A DNA stretch of 64,000 bases from Streptomyces sp. SLBN-118 (GCF_006715635.1 NZ_VFNP01000002.1:248001-312000), one strand, 5' to 3'. Shown: positions 44,116-53,236, numbered from the stretch's first letter. Notes: generated from the letters alone by a model not told the origin. Translations and numbers: made by a program.

Positions 44116-44530
44116 CTGCGGGTGTGAGTCGCTCGTAGCAGTCGTAATTCCGCTGGGCGATGATCTTTCCATCGCGAAATTCGAGGAAGGCCGCGATATG
44201 GGCCCGCAGGGTATGTCCCGCGGGCAGGTCGCCCAAGGGTACGGCGGTCGTCCCGGTCCAGAGCACCTCCAAGGCGACCTGGTCGCCCACGGCGAGGGCG
44301 TTGACCACGTCGAAACTCTGCGCGCTCAGGTTTGCGCGGCCCGTTTCGGCCGCAGCGCACAAGTCGGCCACGTTCCGGATGTTGCCGTCGGGGAAGAGCG
44401 CGTTGGGCAACTCGTGGTGGGTGGCATCGGGATGAAAGAACGCGGCGAGTTCCTCACCCGTAGCGAAGTCGGAGACAGCCTGGTGGTAGCGGACCGCAGT
44501 GTCGATGTTGGGATGCTGTTGCTGTGACAT
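44090..44530 (-). CDS. SnoaL-like NTF2-fold protein
   Basis: A 146-residue protein from ATG 44530 (MSQQQHPNIDT); the longer frame is not used because it covers the palindrome. Features: TAVRYHQAVSDFATGEELAA and FFHPDATHHELPN, NIRNVADLCAAAETG, LWTGTTAVPLGDLPAGHTLR, and FLEFRDGKIIAQRNYDCYER at the end. The motif set is that of SnoaL_2/limonene-epoxide-hydrolase-like proteins. Convergent with the GT-C gene and divergent from marR over a long palindrome, so it is probably repressed by the MarR protein. Confidence 0.8.
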   Translation of the reverse strand: MSQQQHPNIDTAVRYHQAVSDFATGEELAAFFHPDATHHELPNALFPDGNIRNVADLCAAAETGRANLSAQSFDVVNALAVGDQVALEVLWTGTTAVPLGDLPAGHTLRAHIAAFLEFRDGKIIAQRNYDCYERLTPAVSRSSGPM

Positions 44531-44534
44531 ATCA

Positions 44535-44562
44535 ACAACCATAGTTGCACAACTATGGTTGT
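44535..44562. promoter_or_regulatory. Palindromic operator between the SnoaL-like and marR genes
   Basis: Perfect 13-bp arms, ACAACCATAGTTG and CAACTATGGTTGT, separated by CA. It lies between the two divergent starts. Its size and symmetry fit a MarR dimer site. Confidence 0.8.
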
Positions 44563-44580
44563 CAAATGCAGGATGGTGCC

Positions 44581-45063
44581 ATGCCACCCTCAATCGACCC
44601 GCAGCAGCTGGACACCGGAACACTCGCCCTTTTCGTCGGCCAGGCAGCCGCGGCACTGGTTCAGGAGCAGTTGGCCGACCAGGGGTTCGGCGATCTGCGC
44701 TTCTCGCACGGCTATGTCTTCCAGCACCTGATCGACAACGAGCCCACCGTTGGCGAGCTGGCCACGAAACTGGCCATGACCCAGCAAGGAGCATCCAAAG
44801 CCGTGGCAGAGCTCGAACGACTCGGTTACTGCGAGCGCACACCCGATGCCACTGACGCCCGCATCCGCCGCGTCCGACTCACCGGTCGCGGCCAAGACGC
44901 CGTGGACGCGGCACGACACGCCCGCACCTCTCTCGACCAGCGACTTGCCCACCGCTTCGGTAAGCAGCGCCTGGCCGAGCACCGAGATCTGCTGGCTCGG
45001 CTCCTGGACGAGCTCGGCGGAACCGCGGCGGTGGAGGGTCGGGCTGTACGACCGCCGCAGTAG
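44581..45063 (+). CDS. MarR-family regulator
   Basis: A 160-residue protein; ATG 44581 is chosen for the AGGA 7 bp upstream, over ATG 44566 and GTG-like starts within the palindrome. The winged HTH has VGELATKLAMTQQGASKAVA and ELERLGYCERTPDATDARIR followed by RVRLTGRG, the conserved wing. N- and C-terminal helices form the dimer. It should bind the palindrome just upstream and regulate both itself and the SnoaL-like gene in response to a small ligand. Confidence 0.88.
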   Translation: MPPSIDPQQLDTGTLALFVGQAAAALVQEQLADQGFGDLRFSHGYVFQHLIDNEPTVGELATKLAMTQQGASKAVAELERLGYCERTPDATDARIRRVRLTGRGQDAVDAARHARTSLDQRLAHRFGKQRLAEHRDLLARLLDELGGTAAVEGRAVRPPQ

Positions 45064-45456
45064 CCCCGCGTCCGGGCGGCCCGCCACTTGCCGCACAACC
45101 CGGTCAGCAGGCGCACCATCACCTTGGTGCGTTCAACAGAGTGACAAGCGCATTGCGATGAAGCCTGCTTCACTTTCCGGTGATCGATGAATCACGCGGG
45201 TCGAAGGCTGGGTAGCGGACCGTTCCGGCCGAATGCGATCCGGGGTGATTCGGCCGTCGGGCCCGGTAGGGACGGACACGGGGCGTCGGCCGCCAGGGAA
45301 GTTTCCTTTCCGCGCCGTTGCGTCCTGGCCACAAATTGAACGTGCAAGGTATCTGAAACGCATGGGGTGCGCGTGCCGTTGCTGGGAGCGCTAGGCAAAC
45401 TCGAGAACGCCGATCGGTTCCCGCACAATTCAGCACAGCCAGAAAGGATGCGCACC

Positions 45457-45888
45457 ATGCGGAAAACCACTCGATGGACTGCGGCCGGCGTTCTCGTCGC
45501 AGGAGCGATGCTGGGATCGACGGCCGGTACCGCGCACGCCGAGCCCTCCTCGCTCTTTGCGCCCTCGGCGCTGGTCCTGACCACGGCACACGGAGAGAGC
45601 GCCGCCACCGCGACTCCGGAGCGCGCCGTGACCCTCACCTGTACGCCCGACGCGACCGGCACGCACCCGGCAGCCGAGGACGCCTGCGCCGCCCTCACCC
45701 AGGTGAACGGCGACTTCAGCAGCCTGGCGGAAATCAGCCGCGGCCAGCCCCGTTTCTGCACCAAGGAGTACGCCCCCGTGACCGTCACCGCACAGGGGGT
45801 ATGGGACGGAAAGCGCGTGACCTACGAGCACACCTTCCCCAATGAGTGCATCAAGAAGGCCGAAGGATCGAGCGTCTTCGAATTCTGA
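45457..45888 (+). CDS. Subtilisin inhibitor-like (SSI) secreted protein, predicted P1 Lys
   Basis: A 143-residue preprotein from ATG 45457, with GAAAGG 9 bp upstream. The signal peptide runs MRKTTRWTAAGVLVAGAMLG to TAHA. The mature part shows the SSI fold: SLFAPSALVLTT, RAVTLTCTPDATGTHPAAED with ACAAL, GVWDGKRVTYEHTFPNEC and SSVFEF. Four Cys match the two SSI disulphides. The reactive loop aligns as FCTKEYAPV against MCPMVYDPV of SSI, so P1 is Lys rather than Met, predicting trypsin-like rather than subtilisin targets. A hairpin follows. Confidence 0.92.
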   Translation: MRKTTRWTAAGVLVAGAMLGSTAGTAHAEPSSLFAPSALVLTTAHGESAATATPERAVTLTCTPDATGTHPAAEDACAALTQVNGDFSSLAEISRGQPRFCTKEYAPVTVTAQGVWDGKRVTYEHTFPNECIKKAEGSSVFEF

Positions 45889-45909
45889 CGGCACCTGAGT
45901 GCAGCGGCT

Positions 45910-45954
45910 CAAGGGCATCGATCGGTGGTTTTGGGGCCACCATCGGTGCCCTTG
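45910..45954 (+). terminator. Hairpin after the inhibitor gene
   Basis: Imperfect stem CAAGGGCA...GGTGG with CCACC...GCCCTTG, loop TTTTGGGG, 21 bp past the stop. Confidence 0.65.
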
Positions 45955-46019
45955 CCGAAAGCATTCTGGTGTATGCCGTACGGGTACCTCAAACTGATAG
46001 CGGAAAGTGGGAGCAAGCT

Positions 46020-46595
46020 GTGAAGCGTTTATGGGCAGTGAGTGCGGCACTGGTGCTCGCCGGAGCGGGCTCGACAGGCGCGGCGGCGCCGTCGGGGGCC
46101 GCGATGCCGGGCACGGGGGCGACGGCATCCGCCTCAGCATGCTCGACCGCATGGGGAAGCGGCGTGAAGTCGGCCACTGAGGCCGGTGTTGTGCCGCTGA
46201 GGAACGTGAGCGTGAGCCGGGGCGCGTGCTTCGACCGGATGGTCTTCCATGTCACGGGCGCGTCGGGCAAGGTGGGCCATCACGTCGGATATGTCGAGGA
46301 GTTCCGTCAGGACGGCTCGGGTGACCTGATCCCTGTGCGTGGGGGCGCCGTTCTGGAGATCTTCGTCTCGGCTCCCAGCTATGACCCACTGACGCTGCGC
46401 CCCACGTATGCCGGCAGGGCCGGCAAGCCGTTGCCCGGAGTGGACGTAGCCGGGTACAGGACGTTCCGGGACACCAGGTTCGGGGCGAGCTTCGAAGGAC
46501 AGACGCAGGTAGGGCTCGGTGTGAGGGCGCGACTACCCTTCCGGGTGCTCCAGTCCGGCGGCAAGCTGATCGTGGACGTCGCCCATACGTGGTGA
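46020..46595 (+). CDS. Secreted AMIN-like domain protein
   Basis: A 191-residue protein from GTG 46020 with GGGAG upstream; the open frame continues upstream without signal-like sequence. Signal peptide MKRLWAVSAALVLAGAGSTG. The mature protein has CSTAWGSGVKS, VVPLRNVSVSRGACFDRMVF and HVTGASGKVGHHVGYVEEF, then RTFRDTRFGASFEGQTQVGL and the ending GGKLIVDVAHTW. This is the AMIN-like domain of Streptomyces secreted proteins, thought to bind peptidoglycan. Two Cys may form a disulphide. No catalytic motif is seen. Confidence 0.8.
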   Translation: MKRLWAVSAALVLAGAGSTGAAAPSGAAMPGTGATASASACSTAWGSGVKSATEAGVVPLRNVSVSRGACFDRMVFHVTGASGKVGHHVGYVEEFRQDGSGDLIPVRGGAVLEIFVSAPSYDPLTLRPTYAGRAGKPLPGVDVAGYRTFRDTRFGASFEGQTQVGLGVRARLPFRVLQSGGKLIVDVAHTW

Positions 46596-46617
46596 TCCGA
46601 CGACCAGCGGACGCAAA

Positions 46618-46646
46618 GGTGGCCGCCGCTTCGAGCGACGGCCACC
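46618..46646. terminator. Bidirectional hairpin
   Basis: Stem GGTGGCCG with CGGCCACC between convergent ends of the AMIN-like and metalloprotease genes. Confidence 0.75.
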
Positions 46647-46658
46647 GATCGGCAAGCG

Positions 46659-47708
46659 TTACTGAATGCCGGGGATCTCGCGGCCCTTGAACGCACTGCG
46701 GACCGTGTCCGCCGCGCTCGTGCCGTACATGCGCTCGGCGGTCGCGATCGTCGTCAGTGCCGCGTCCTTGAAGCTGGTGTCGGGCGCGAAACCGAACTGG
46801 GCGTTGATGATGATGCGGTCAGCGGTCCTCGCGCCCAGCGCGTTGCGGATGTCGAAGAGCGCGCGGGACCAGATCTCACCGTCCGCGTGGACCTCCCCCA
46901 CCCGGTCCCCGTATACCTTGCTTCCGTCGATGCGGCGCAGGCAGTGCGGGGCGCTGCTGTACGTGACCGAGTCCCAGTCGGCGACGCATGCCAGGTCGGC
47001 CTTCATCGGCCAGCCGTACGTGGCATCCGCGTGTGCGCCGACTTCGACGGCGAGGTAGTCGCCGAAGGCCTCGCCGATCGAGCCGGCCTCCAAGGACGTG
47101 CCGAAGCCGGGCACTTGGGCGTGGTGCACGGCGTGCCCGTACTCGTGGACGATCACCTCGGCGTCCTCGGCGTCGTCCACACCGCCCTTACCGAAACGGA
47201 TTTCGGCCTTCTTGTCGGTAAAGAAGGAATTGTCCGCACCCCACTGGTTGATACGGACGGGCTGGGCTCGGTTGTTGGCCCCGCGCAGTTCGCTGCCGAA
47301 ACCCAGGCCCTGCAAGTACTCCTGCGCCTCGTTCACCCAGAAGTAGGCCATGACTTGCTCGAACTGGTCGTCGTGCCGGGTGTACGAGCCGACGTCAGTC
47401 GTCTTCGCCGAGCCTCCCGTGTCGGATCTCACGGTCGCCCAGGTCCCGGACAGGCCGCCACTGCCGTCCAGGTTTCGTAGCGCAGCGATGGCATAGGCAG
47501 AGGTCGGTACGGCCCCAGCAGCATCCTTGGCGTCGGTGAGCAACTGATCACCGGACGACTGGACGGGATTGACCATGAAGACGCGGGCCTGCGGCGCAGC
47601 CGGAGCGGATCCGGAGGCCGAAGCCGAACCGGCCGGTCCGGCCAGGGTGACCAGCGCCACGGTGGCGGTGGCCGCTGCAGCCAGGCCGCGGGATGTGCGG
47701 CGAGCCAT
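46659..47708 (-). CDS. Secreted zinc metalloprotease (M4/M36-like)
   Basis: A 349-residue protein; ATG 47708 (MARRTSRGL) has GGAGG 7 bp upstream and is preferred over 47714. Signal peptide to SASA. The catalytic site is VIVHEYGHAVHHAQ with the third ligand in GEAFGDYLAVE, the Glu-x-x-x-Asp arrangement of fungalysin/thermolysin (gluzincin) enzymes. AQPVRINQWGADNSFF and HADGEIWSRALFDIRNALG are further family segments. There is no long propeptide domain, so the protein is shorter than most M4/M36 enzymes. Function: extracellular protein breakdown. Confidence 0.85.
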   Translation of the reverse strand: MARRTSRGLAAAATATVALVTLAGPAGSASASGSAPAAPQARVFMVNPVQSSGDQLLTDAKDAAGAVPTSAYAIAALRNLDGSGGLSGTWATVRSDTGGSAKTTDVGSYTRHDDQFEQVMAYFWVNEAQEYLQGLGFGSELRGANNRAQPVRINQWGADNSFFTDKKAEIRFGKGGVDDAEDAEVIVHEYGHAVHHAQVPGFGTSLEAGSIGEAFGDYLAVEVGAHADATYGWPMKADLACVADWDSVTYSSAPHCLRRIDGSKVYGDRVGEVHADGEIWSRALFDIRNALGARTADRIIINAQFGFAPDTSFKDAALTTIATAERMYGTSAADTVRSAFKGREIPGIQ

Positions 47709-48110
47709 ATACATCCTCCATCAATGGGACGTGATGAGCCGGACTTGGGGGGTGGCTCGGTGCGCGTGATACTTGCGCATCATGGGCCGCTTTGGCCATG
47801 GGTTGCCCACGAATTCGCCGATGAAAGGGGTCGCCAGCGGGACAATCCGGCGCCTGAAGAGGAACGCGCCGGACGAATCACGCCCGACGAAGCGGCGCCG
47901 CATCGGCGCTGCGCAGCTGCACCTTTGCTCCTGGCAGTTCAAAGACGCCGTTGGCGTATATCCGGACAATCCCGATCAGACCGGATGGGACGGTCAAGGA
48001 CGACCACGCCGAACCCCTGGGCAAGAGCCCGCCCATTCCCACGCCGATGGGCACAGCACGCCGGCTCGCGTCGCGGGGGTGGAGCGGGCTCAACCCCCGC
48101 GACACACCCT
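47709..48110. other. Intergenic region, 402 bp
   Basis: Upstream region of the metalloprotease gene and the 3' side of the RNA repair operon. No gene is supported. Confidence 0.5.
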
Positions 48111-49025
48111 TCAGAAGTTGCCGTAGTTGACCTGCCACGTCGGCAGACCCATGCGGCGCCACACAGCAACGACCCTGTCGCGGTCGTCCAGGGAGACTCG
48201 CACCGCGAAGCGGTGGCGGACGTGCCGATCGAAGAGTTCGGCCTTCACGACATCGTCGCGGCGGCCGTCGCCGGCGGCCCGCATCCACAGTTCGTCGTAC
48301 GGAACCTCGTGCCGACGCAGCCACGCCTCCGTTGTCTCGCGGTGCTCCTCGCCGCGGCCCGAGAGCAGGACGATGACATCGCCGTCCGCGCGCCGGAACG
48401 AGCACAGGGCCCCGCGCACCGACACGTTGAGAAGGTCCTCGTCGCAACGGGTGAAGTCGTAGGGGAACCTCTCGCCCCTGATGGCGAGCGTGCCGTCGAT
48501 GTCGCACATCACCGCTGTCGGCAGTGCCGGGTCGGCGACATACGGCTCGACCGAGGGTTCGTCATTCAGCCATGCCTCGGTGAGCCGCCAGCCGCCCTTC
48601 TTCGCCTTCAGGTGCTTGTCGGCCAGGATCCGGATGATCTCCTCGCCCACCGCCTTCTCCCGTTCGGCGTCGCGCCGTATGCACTCCTCCACCGACACAT
48701 CGGTGAAGTCGTGCACCACGAAAGTGGCCTGCGCCGCGACCGCGGCCTTCAGACGCTTGGGGATGTGCGGCGTCAGGTGCGTGTTGTCCACCACAACGTC
48801 GAAGCCGTCGTCGACGGCCGCCCGCACCGCCGCGTCCTGGATCGCCAGTACGGTCTGCTCGTGCGCATGAGACCGGCCACGCTCAGACGCCGGGATGTCG
48901 AGCATCGCCCGCAGGTCATCCAGATTCACCCGCCGCATCCGGCCCCCGGAATCCGCCTGCAAGCTGCGCGCGGCGCTCGTCTTGCCCGAGGCCGGAAGCC
49001 CCGTCATGACGTGTACTACGGGCAC
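48111..49025 (-). CDS. T4-type polynucleotide kinase/phosphatase
   Basis: A 304-residue protein from GTG 49025, 2 bp after the RNA ligase stop. N-terminal kinase: P-loop GLPASGKT (residues 9-16), VNLDDLRAML, VVDNTHLTP and RRDAEREKAVGEEII. C-terminal HAD-type phosphatase: DIDGTLAIRG (about residue 175), LLSGRGEEHRETTEAWL, then DVVKAELFDRHV and SLDDRDRVVAVWRRMG. The two-domain order and motifs are those of bacteriophage T4 Pnkp (PseT), which removes a 2',3'-cyclic or 3'-phosphate and adds a 5'-phosphate at broken RNA ends. It works with the RNA ligase directly upstream. Confidence 0.9.
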   Translation of the reverse strand: MPVVHVMTGLPASGKTSAARSLQADSGGRMRRVNLDDLRAMLDIPASERGRSHAHEQTVLAIQDAAVRAAVDDGFDVVVDNTHLTPHIPKRLKAAVAAQATFVVHDFTDVSVEECIRRDAEREKAVGEEIIRILADKHLKAKKGGWRLTEAWLNDEPSVEPYVADPALPTAVMCDIDGTLAIRGERFPYDFTRCDEDLLNVSVRGALCSFRRADGDVIVLLSGRGEEHRETTEAWLRRHEVPYDELWMRAAGDGRRDDVVKAELFDRHVRHRFAVRVSLDDRDRVVAVWRRMGLPTWQVNYGNF

Positions 49026-49027
49026 GG

Positions 49028-50236
49028 TCAGTTCTCCTCGTCGGTCTTGAACGGGTCGGACGCCTCCGGCCGGACGGAACGGTACGTCACGAGCTCGGTC
49101 GGGCGCCCGTCCAGGCGCAGGAACAGGGCGGGGCGGACGGCGGCGTCGGGCAGCGCCTTGGCAGCGCGGGCGAACGCGCCCCGGTCACCGGCGAGATGGG
49201 AGAGGGACTGGTATCCCTCGTTGATCGCACGCTCGCGGTCGGTCACGTCCTTCTCGATCCGCGCGATCACCTCGCGCACCCAGGCGTCGAATTCGTCGGG
49301 CACCTGTTCCAGCAGCGCGTCCAGGGGCTTGCCTCCGGACGCCTCGATGTCAGACACCGAGCAACCCAACGCCTGGGCCAGCTGCTTGACCGGAAGGCCG
49401 GCGAAGCGCTGAATCCCGTGGCTGCGCCAGATGTCCCGCTCGGTGACGCCGGTGAGCACCTTGTGGAGCCGTATGTACTCGGAGAGTTTGGCCTTGGCCC
49501 GTACACCCGACGCGAATCGCAGCACGAAGCCCTCCGCCTCGGTGCCTTCGGCGGTCCGTCCACCGGGCAGCTGGTTGGCCTCGGCCAGGGCGAGCAGTTC
49601 GGCGAGCGGCATGGCGGGCCAGACGGTGACGACCGAGCCGATGCCCTGCCAGTCGGCAGCGGCTTCTGCCAGGGGAACTTCCGTGCCGTCCTTGGCAAGG
49701 GCAGCCAGAAGTACCAGGTCCCGGCGGTCCCCGTAGTCGACCACGATCCGGTTCTGCGGGTAAAGGATCTCAGCGAGGTAGGTCACTCCGGGATGCAGGG
49801 CGCAGGTGTCCTTGCCGTCGAGCAGGCGCTGGGCCCAGGTGGCCTGGGCGCTGATGAAGGACCCCTTGGACGCGACCCGCCACCGGCCTGCGTAGTGGAA
49901 CACCACCGCGAGGCTGCCGTCGACCTTGTCGTACACCTCGAACGGTTCGTCCGGGAGAGCGGGTGCGTACGGCAGACCGGCCTCGTGCTCGCCGACGTTG
50001 AAGAACTTCGGCAGCGGAAGCGCGACGATTTCCCCGGTGGCGTCGTCGGCGACCAGACCACGGCAGCGCGTGGTCACCCGGTTCCAGACGCGCTCGTACT
50101 GGCATGTCCGCGTGTATGTGTAGATGGACAGCGGCAGTTCGGGGTGCGCCTTGCGCGTAACGTGCCCGGCATCGAGGGCTGCCGCCAGATCCTGTGGCGG
50201 CAGCAGCTCGTGGAGAGTCAGGTATGCCTGGCTCAT
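49028..50236 (-). CDS. Rnl1-like RNA ligase
   Basis: A 402-residue protein from ATG 50236. Nucleotidyltransferase motifs: upstream TTRCRGLV, motif I YDKVDGSL with Lys104 as the AMP acceptor, motif III-type segments RWRVASKGSF and YLAEILYP, motif IV EAEGFVLRF (about 233-241) and motif V KAKLSEYI (about 248-255). The C-terminal 140 residues are helical. Overall it resembles T4 Rnl1 and its bacterial homologues, which join the 5'-phosphate and 3'-hydroxyl prepared by Pnkp. First gene of a two-gene RNA repair operon. The natural substrate may be tRNA cut by an anticodon nuclease, but none is in this window. Confidence 0.9.
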   Translation of the reverse strand: MSQAYLTLHELLPPQDLAAALDAGHVTRKAHPELPLSIYTYTRTCQYERVWNRVTTRCRGLVADDATGEIVALPLPKFFNVGEHEAGLPYAPALPDEPFEVYDKVDGSLAVVFHYAGRWRVASKGSFISAQATWAQRLLDGKDTCALHPGVTYLAEILYPQNRIVVDYGDRRDLVLLAALAKDGTEVPLAEAAADWQGIGSVVTVWPAMPLAELLALAEANQLPGGRTAEGTEAEGFVLRFASGVRAKAKLSEYIRLHKVLTGVTERDIWRSHGIQRFAGLPVKQLAQALGCSVSDIEASGGKPLDALLEQVPDEFDAWVREVIARIEKDVTDRERAINEGYQSLSHLAGDRGAFARAAKALPDAAVRPALFLRLDGRPTELVTYRSVRPEASDPFKTDEEN

Positions 50237-51558
50237 GGTGTTCCTCCCGGTAGTGGTCCTTGATTCTCACGTGCGGGAGGCTCAGGTGAGTACCGATTTA
50301 CCTGCGGATTCCGTCCGATGAGCCGTGCTGTGAAGCTCCCACCCCGACGGGCATACGCCCGGGAACGCAACGTCCCTTGGGGGCAGATGGGTGCCCGCGG
50401 GGGTCTGGTCACCTGCGCTCCGCGGCCTTCCATCTGCGCAGTGCCCCTGCCGCGCTCCTTCTGCATCTGCGCCATTCCGACGGTGAGATGCGTGCCCGAT
50501 GCCCACCGCTGGTGATCATCGCGTTCACCGGCGTCATGGGATCCGTCGCCAACGCCTTGGCCAGCAGCGCGCCGACGACGACGAGCGGGAGCAGGGCCAT
50601 GGCCAGGGCCGTGCCGGTGCAGGTGACGTGTTGCATACGGGGGCGCCGAGGTGCGTCAGGAATCATGGTTCTCATTCGATCAGCGGCCGCCGGGGGCGGG
50701 GATCCGGCGACGTACTCAGCTCGTTCGTCCTCAGGTACTCATACCCGGCCCTGCCGGAGGGCGTGGACGCGGCAGTTCGCCGGGGGTGCGTTTCAGGCGC
50801 TGCTGAGACCGGGGCCGATCGCGCGGGTGGCTCATCACGGAACCTGTCGGCGAATTCTTGCAACGGTCCTGGCGCGATGCCGCTCCGTGGCGAGAAGGGC
50901 GGAAACAGTCACCGCGCCGACTGCTGGGAAACGAACGCCGATCACATTCGGAAGTCCGAAATCGCTTCCCCGGCCGCCTTCACGCCGTCGACCAGCATCT
51001 CGCGCGGACAGCATGCTCGAAAAACCTGACGAGAAAGGCGCACACGGCGAGAGGCCATGACATCAGGGCGCGGTGGCCGCAGGCAAGTGCGACGGCCCGC
51101 GGACCGTAATGTTTCGGTCGCCCCGGTTCAGCGTTTCGGTCCTCAGACCAAAAGATTTCGGGACCCCCGAACGGAAACCCAAGAGGGCTCTCCTGAACCG
51201 CCCTGACCTGCCATTATTCTTGACAACTGCTCCCCACGTGTTGGGTTTGGACACTCCCCCGCCACCGCGCCCCGGCACGATCACGCAAGGGGTTCGGCGA
51301 CATCTGAGTACCTGGTGGACCCCGCGCGCACATCAAGATGCAGAGCAGATCTCTGCACCGGTCGAATGACCGGGCGGGGTCCCGGCAATCACCAACCAAG
51401 TGGCTCCGGTAAAGCGGTTGTTGTGGGTTGACATCCGCTCCGGAGAATGGAGAGGGTGACCGGAAGGCGCGCACCACCTCGCCCTGGAATGCGACCTTCA
51501 CTGCTTTCCACGGTGCGATTCTCAACTCTCTGTAGGCGATGACGAAATGAGGAGTGGA
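50237..51558. other. Long intergenic region, 1.3 kb
   Basis: Holds at most one small membrane ORF (50409-50675). Around 51100-51180 there are several GTTTCGGTC/CGGTTC-like words but no clear repeat unit. Confidence 0.45.
50409..50675 (-). CDS. Possible small membrane protein
   Basis: An 88-residue frame with one hydrophobic segment (ALAMALLPLVVVGALLAKAL) and an Arg-rich C-terminus. No ribosome site is evident and no family is recognised. It could be a real small membrane protein or a chance frame. Confidence 0.25.
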   Translation of the reverse strand: MRTMIPDAPRRPRMQHVTCTGTALAMALLPLVVVGALLAKALATDPMTPVNAMITSGGHRARISPSEWRRCRRSAAGALRRWKAAERR

Positions 51559-52239
51559 ATGTCCAGGAAACGAACCGCTACCCGGAGAAAGCAGCTTGCC
51601 TGGCTGGTCGCAGGCGCCGGCACAGTCGCAGGCGGCTTCGCGGTGACAACCGGATCAGGCTTCGCATCTCAGACCGCGGAGGCCGACGTGCCCCAGGCTG
51701 CCGCCGCAGCTCGGGGCACCGTCGAGCGGACCCTCCGGGCATCGGTGGTCTCCGGCGTCCAGATCTACGCCTGCACCCAGCAGGCGGACGGCACCTTCGC
51801 CTTCACCCAGCGCGGCGTCCGCGCCACCCTCCAGGGCGGCATCAAGCACTCGTTCGTCAACCCGGACTCCGGCCCCCCACAGTGGATCGCCCGGGACGGC
51901 AGCGCCGTGACCGGCAAGGTGGTGAGCAAGACCCCGCACGGCCCGGGCAACATCCCTGAACTGGAGCTGATTGCCACACAGTCGGGCAAGTCCACCGGCA
52001 AGCTGGCCGAGGTTGTGAAGATCCGCCGTGTGAACACCCGCGGCGGTGTGGCCCCGGCCGGATCCTGTGACCCGGCGAAGACTCCGACCGCCGAAGTGCC
52101 CTACGGCGCCGACTACGAGTTCATCAGCGTATGCCGCCGCACGGCGGCACCCACGCCTCCGGCACGCCCTGACGCACGGAGCATTCGGGCGCTCCCCCAC
52201 GAAGGGATCGCAGCGTCCTTCACACCACCTCACCAATGA
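51559..52239 (+). CDS. Secreted DUF3455 protein
   Basis: A 226-residue protein; ATG 51559 (MSRKRTATRRK) follows GGAG at 5 bp and is preferred over 51547. A twin-Arg-like, Ala/Gly-rich signal precedes the domain. DUF3455 landmarks: SGVQIYACTQQADGTFAFTQ, KHSFVNPDSGPPQWIARDGS followed by AVTGKVV, PELELIATQSGK and KIRRVNTRGGVAPAGSCDPA. Two conserved Cys near the end may form a disulphide. The family is of unknown function and is extracellular in bacteria and fungi. Confidence 0.85.
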   Translation: MSRKRTATRRKQLAWLVAGAGTVAGGFAVTTGSGFASQTAEADVPQAAAAARGTVERTLRASVVSGVQIYACTQQADGTFAFTQRGVRATLQGGIKHSFVNPDSGPPQWIARDGSAVTGKVVSKTPHGPGNIPELELIATQSGKSTGKLAEVVKIRRVNTRGGVAPAGSCDPAKTPTAEVPYGADYEFISVCRRTAAPTPPARPDARSIRALPHEGIAASFTPPHQ

Positions 52240-52496
52240 CCGGTGAGACACGGGAGTCCGTGCGGGTGGCGGTCACGGTGGCGCCCGGCCGGCACTGATG
52301 CTTCCCCGCAGCTCTGGGCTCACGTAATTCTCAGCCTTGCGGGGAACGGGGCGACTCTGCTCAATTCCGAGAGGCCGCTGGACTGGAGCCCGCGACCTGT
52401 GGGAACGAGCAGGGCCCACGGGCCGGGCGCCAGCGATGGACACCCTGGCGCATCCCCGCGCCGTCCCCTTGAGCAGCGACTTCGGGATGTGGTGAC

Positions 52497-52889
52497 TCAG
52501 CGGGCGCTTCCGAGGTTTCGGTCTGTCTCTGCGCCGACGAGCATGAGGGTCGTCTCCTCGATCCGGCGGAAGCGCCCATCAGGTGCGAACTCACCGAAGA
52601 GGTAGACCTCCATACGGGCGGTGGATCCGTCGGTCTTGGTGACATCGACGGTGTGGCGATCGGCGTAGCGGTCACCGTCCACGAACTCGTCCTGCACCTG
52701 GACGGTACCGCCTGCAAAGACCGTGCGCAGGTGGGCGATGTGGGTGAGGAACTGCGTGCGGTCGGCCCAGCGGCCGTCAGTGCGCTGACGGTAGTCGGGG
52801 GTGAAGTGCCGGTCGGCGGCCTCGTTCAGGTCGAGTCCCGGGGTGAAGAGCAGGTCGGTGAGCGCCGTGTGGATGTCGGTGCGGTTCAT
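52497..52889 (-). CDS. NTF2-like/SnoaL-type protein
   Basis: A 130-residue protein from ATG 52889 (MNRTDIHTALTDLLFT). Features: GLDLNEAADRHFTPDYRQRT then DGRWADRTQFLTHIAHLR, VQDEFVDGDRYADRHTVDVT and a strand ending MEVYLFGEFAPDGRFRRIEE. This is the nuclear-transport-factor-2 fold. No catalytic signature defines a substrate. Monocistronic. Confidence 0.75.
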   Translation of the reverse strand: MNRTDIHTALTDLLFTPGLDLNEAADRHFTPDYRQRTDGRWADRTQFLTHIAHLRTVFAGGTVQVQDEFVDGDRYADRHTVDVTKTDGSTARMEVYLFGEFAPDGRFRRIEETTLMLVGAETDRNLGSAR

Positions 52890-52942
52890 GGGTGTCCTAC
52901 CTTTGTCGTTCAGGGCGAGTCACCGCCTGTATGTAGGCGCGG

Positions 52943-53159
52943 TCAGGCGGGCTGCCACAGCTCGACCCGATTGCCCTCAGGATCGGGGACCCAGCCGAAG
53001 ACCGACACCCTCCATGTCCTGCGTCTCCTCAGCCACGTCCGCTCCCTTGGCGCGCAGTTGCGCGAGCATCGCGTCAAGGTCGCGGACCCGGAAGTTGAGC
53101 ATGGTCTGCTGGGCGCGGGACCCGAAGTAGTCACTCTCCGACTCGAACGTCGCGAACAC
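52943..53159 (-). pseudogene. VOC-family (glyoxalase-like) remnant
   Basis: Frame 1 reads SESDYFGSRAQQTMLNFRVR, DLDAMLAQLRAKGADVAEE, and frame 2 resumes FGWVPDPEGNRVELWQPA. These are the second module of a VOC protein. A frameshift near 53008 separates them and the first module is missing, so the gene is inactive. Confidence 0.65.
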
Positions 53160-53236
53160 CGTCGGCCCGGCATGAAGTTTCCACCGATTCCAAGCACACG
53201 TTCCATGCCGCTATTGCCAGCCTGAGGGGCGGTGGA

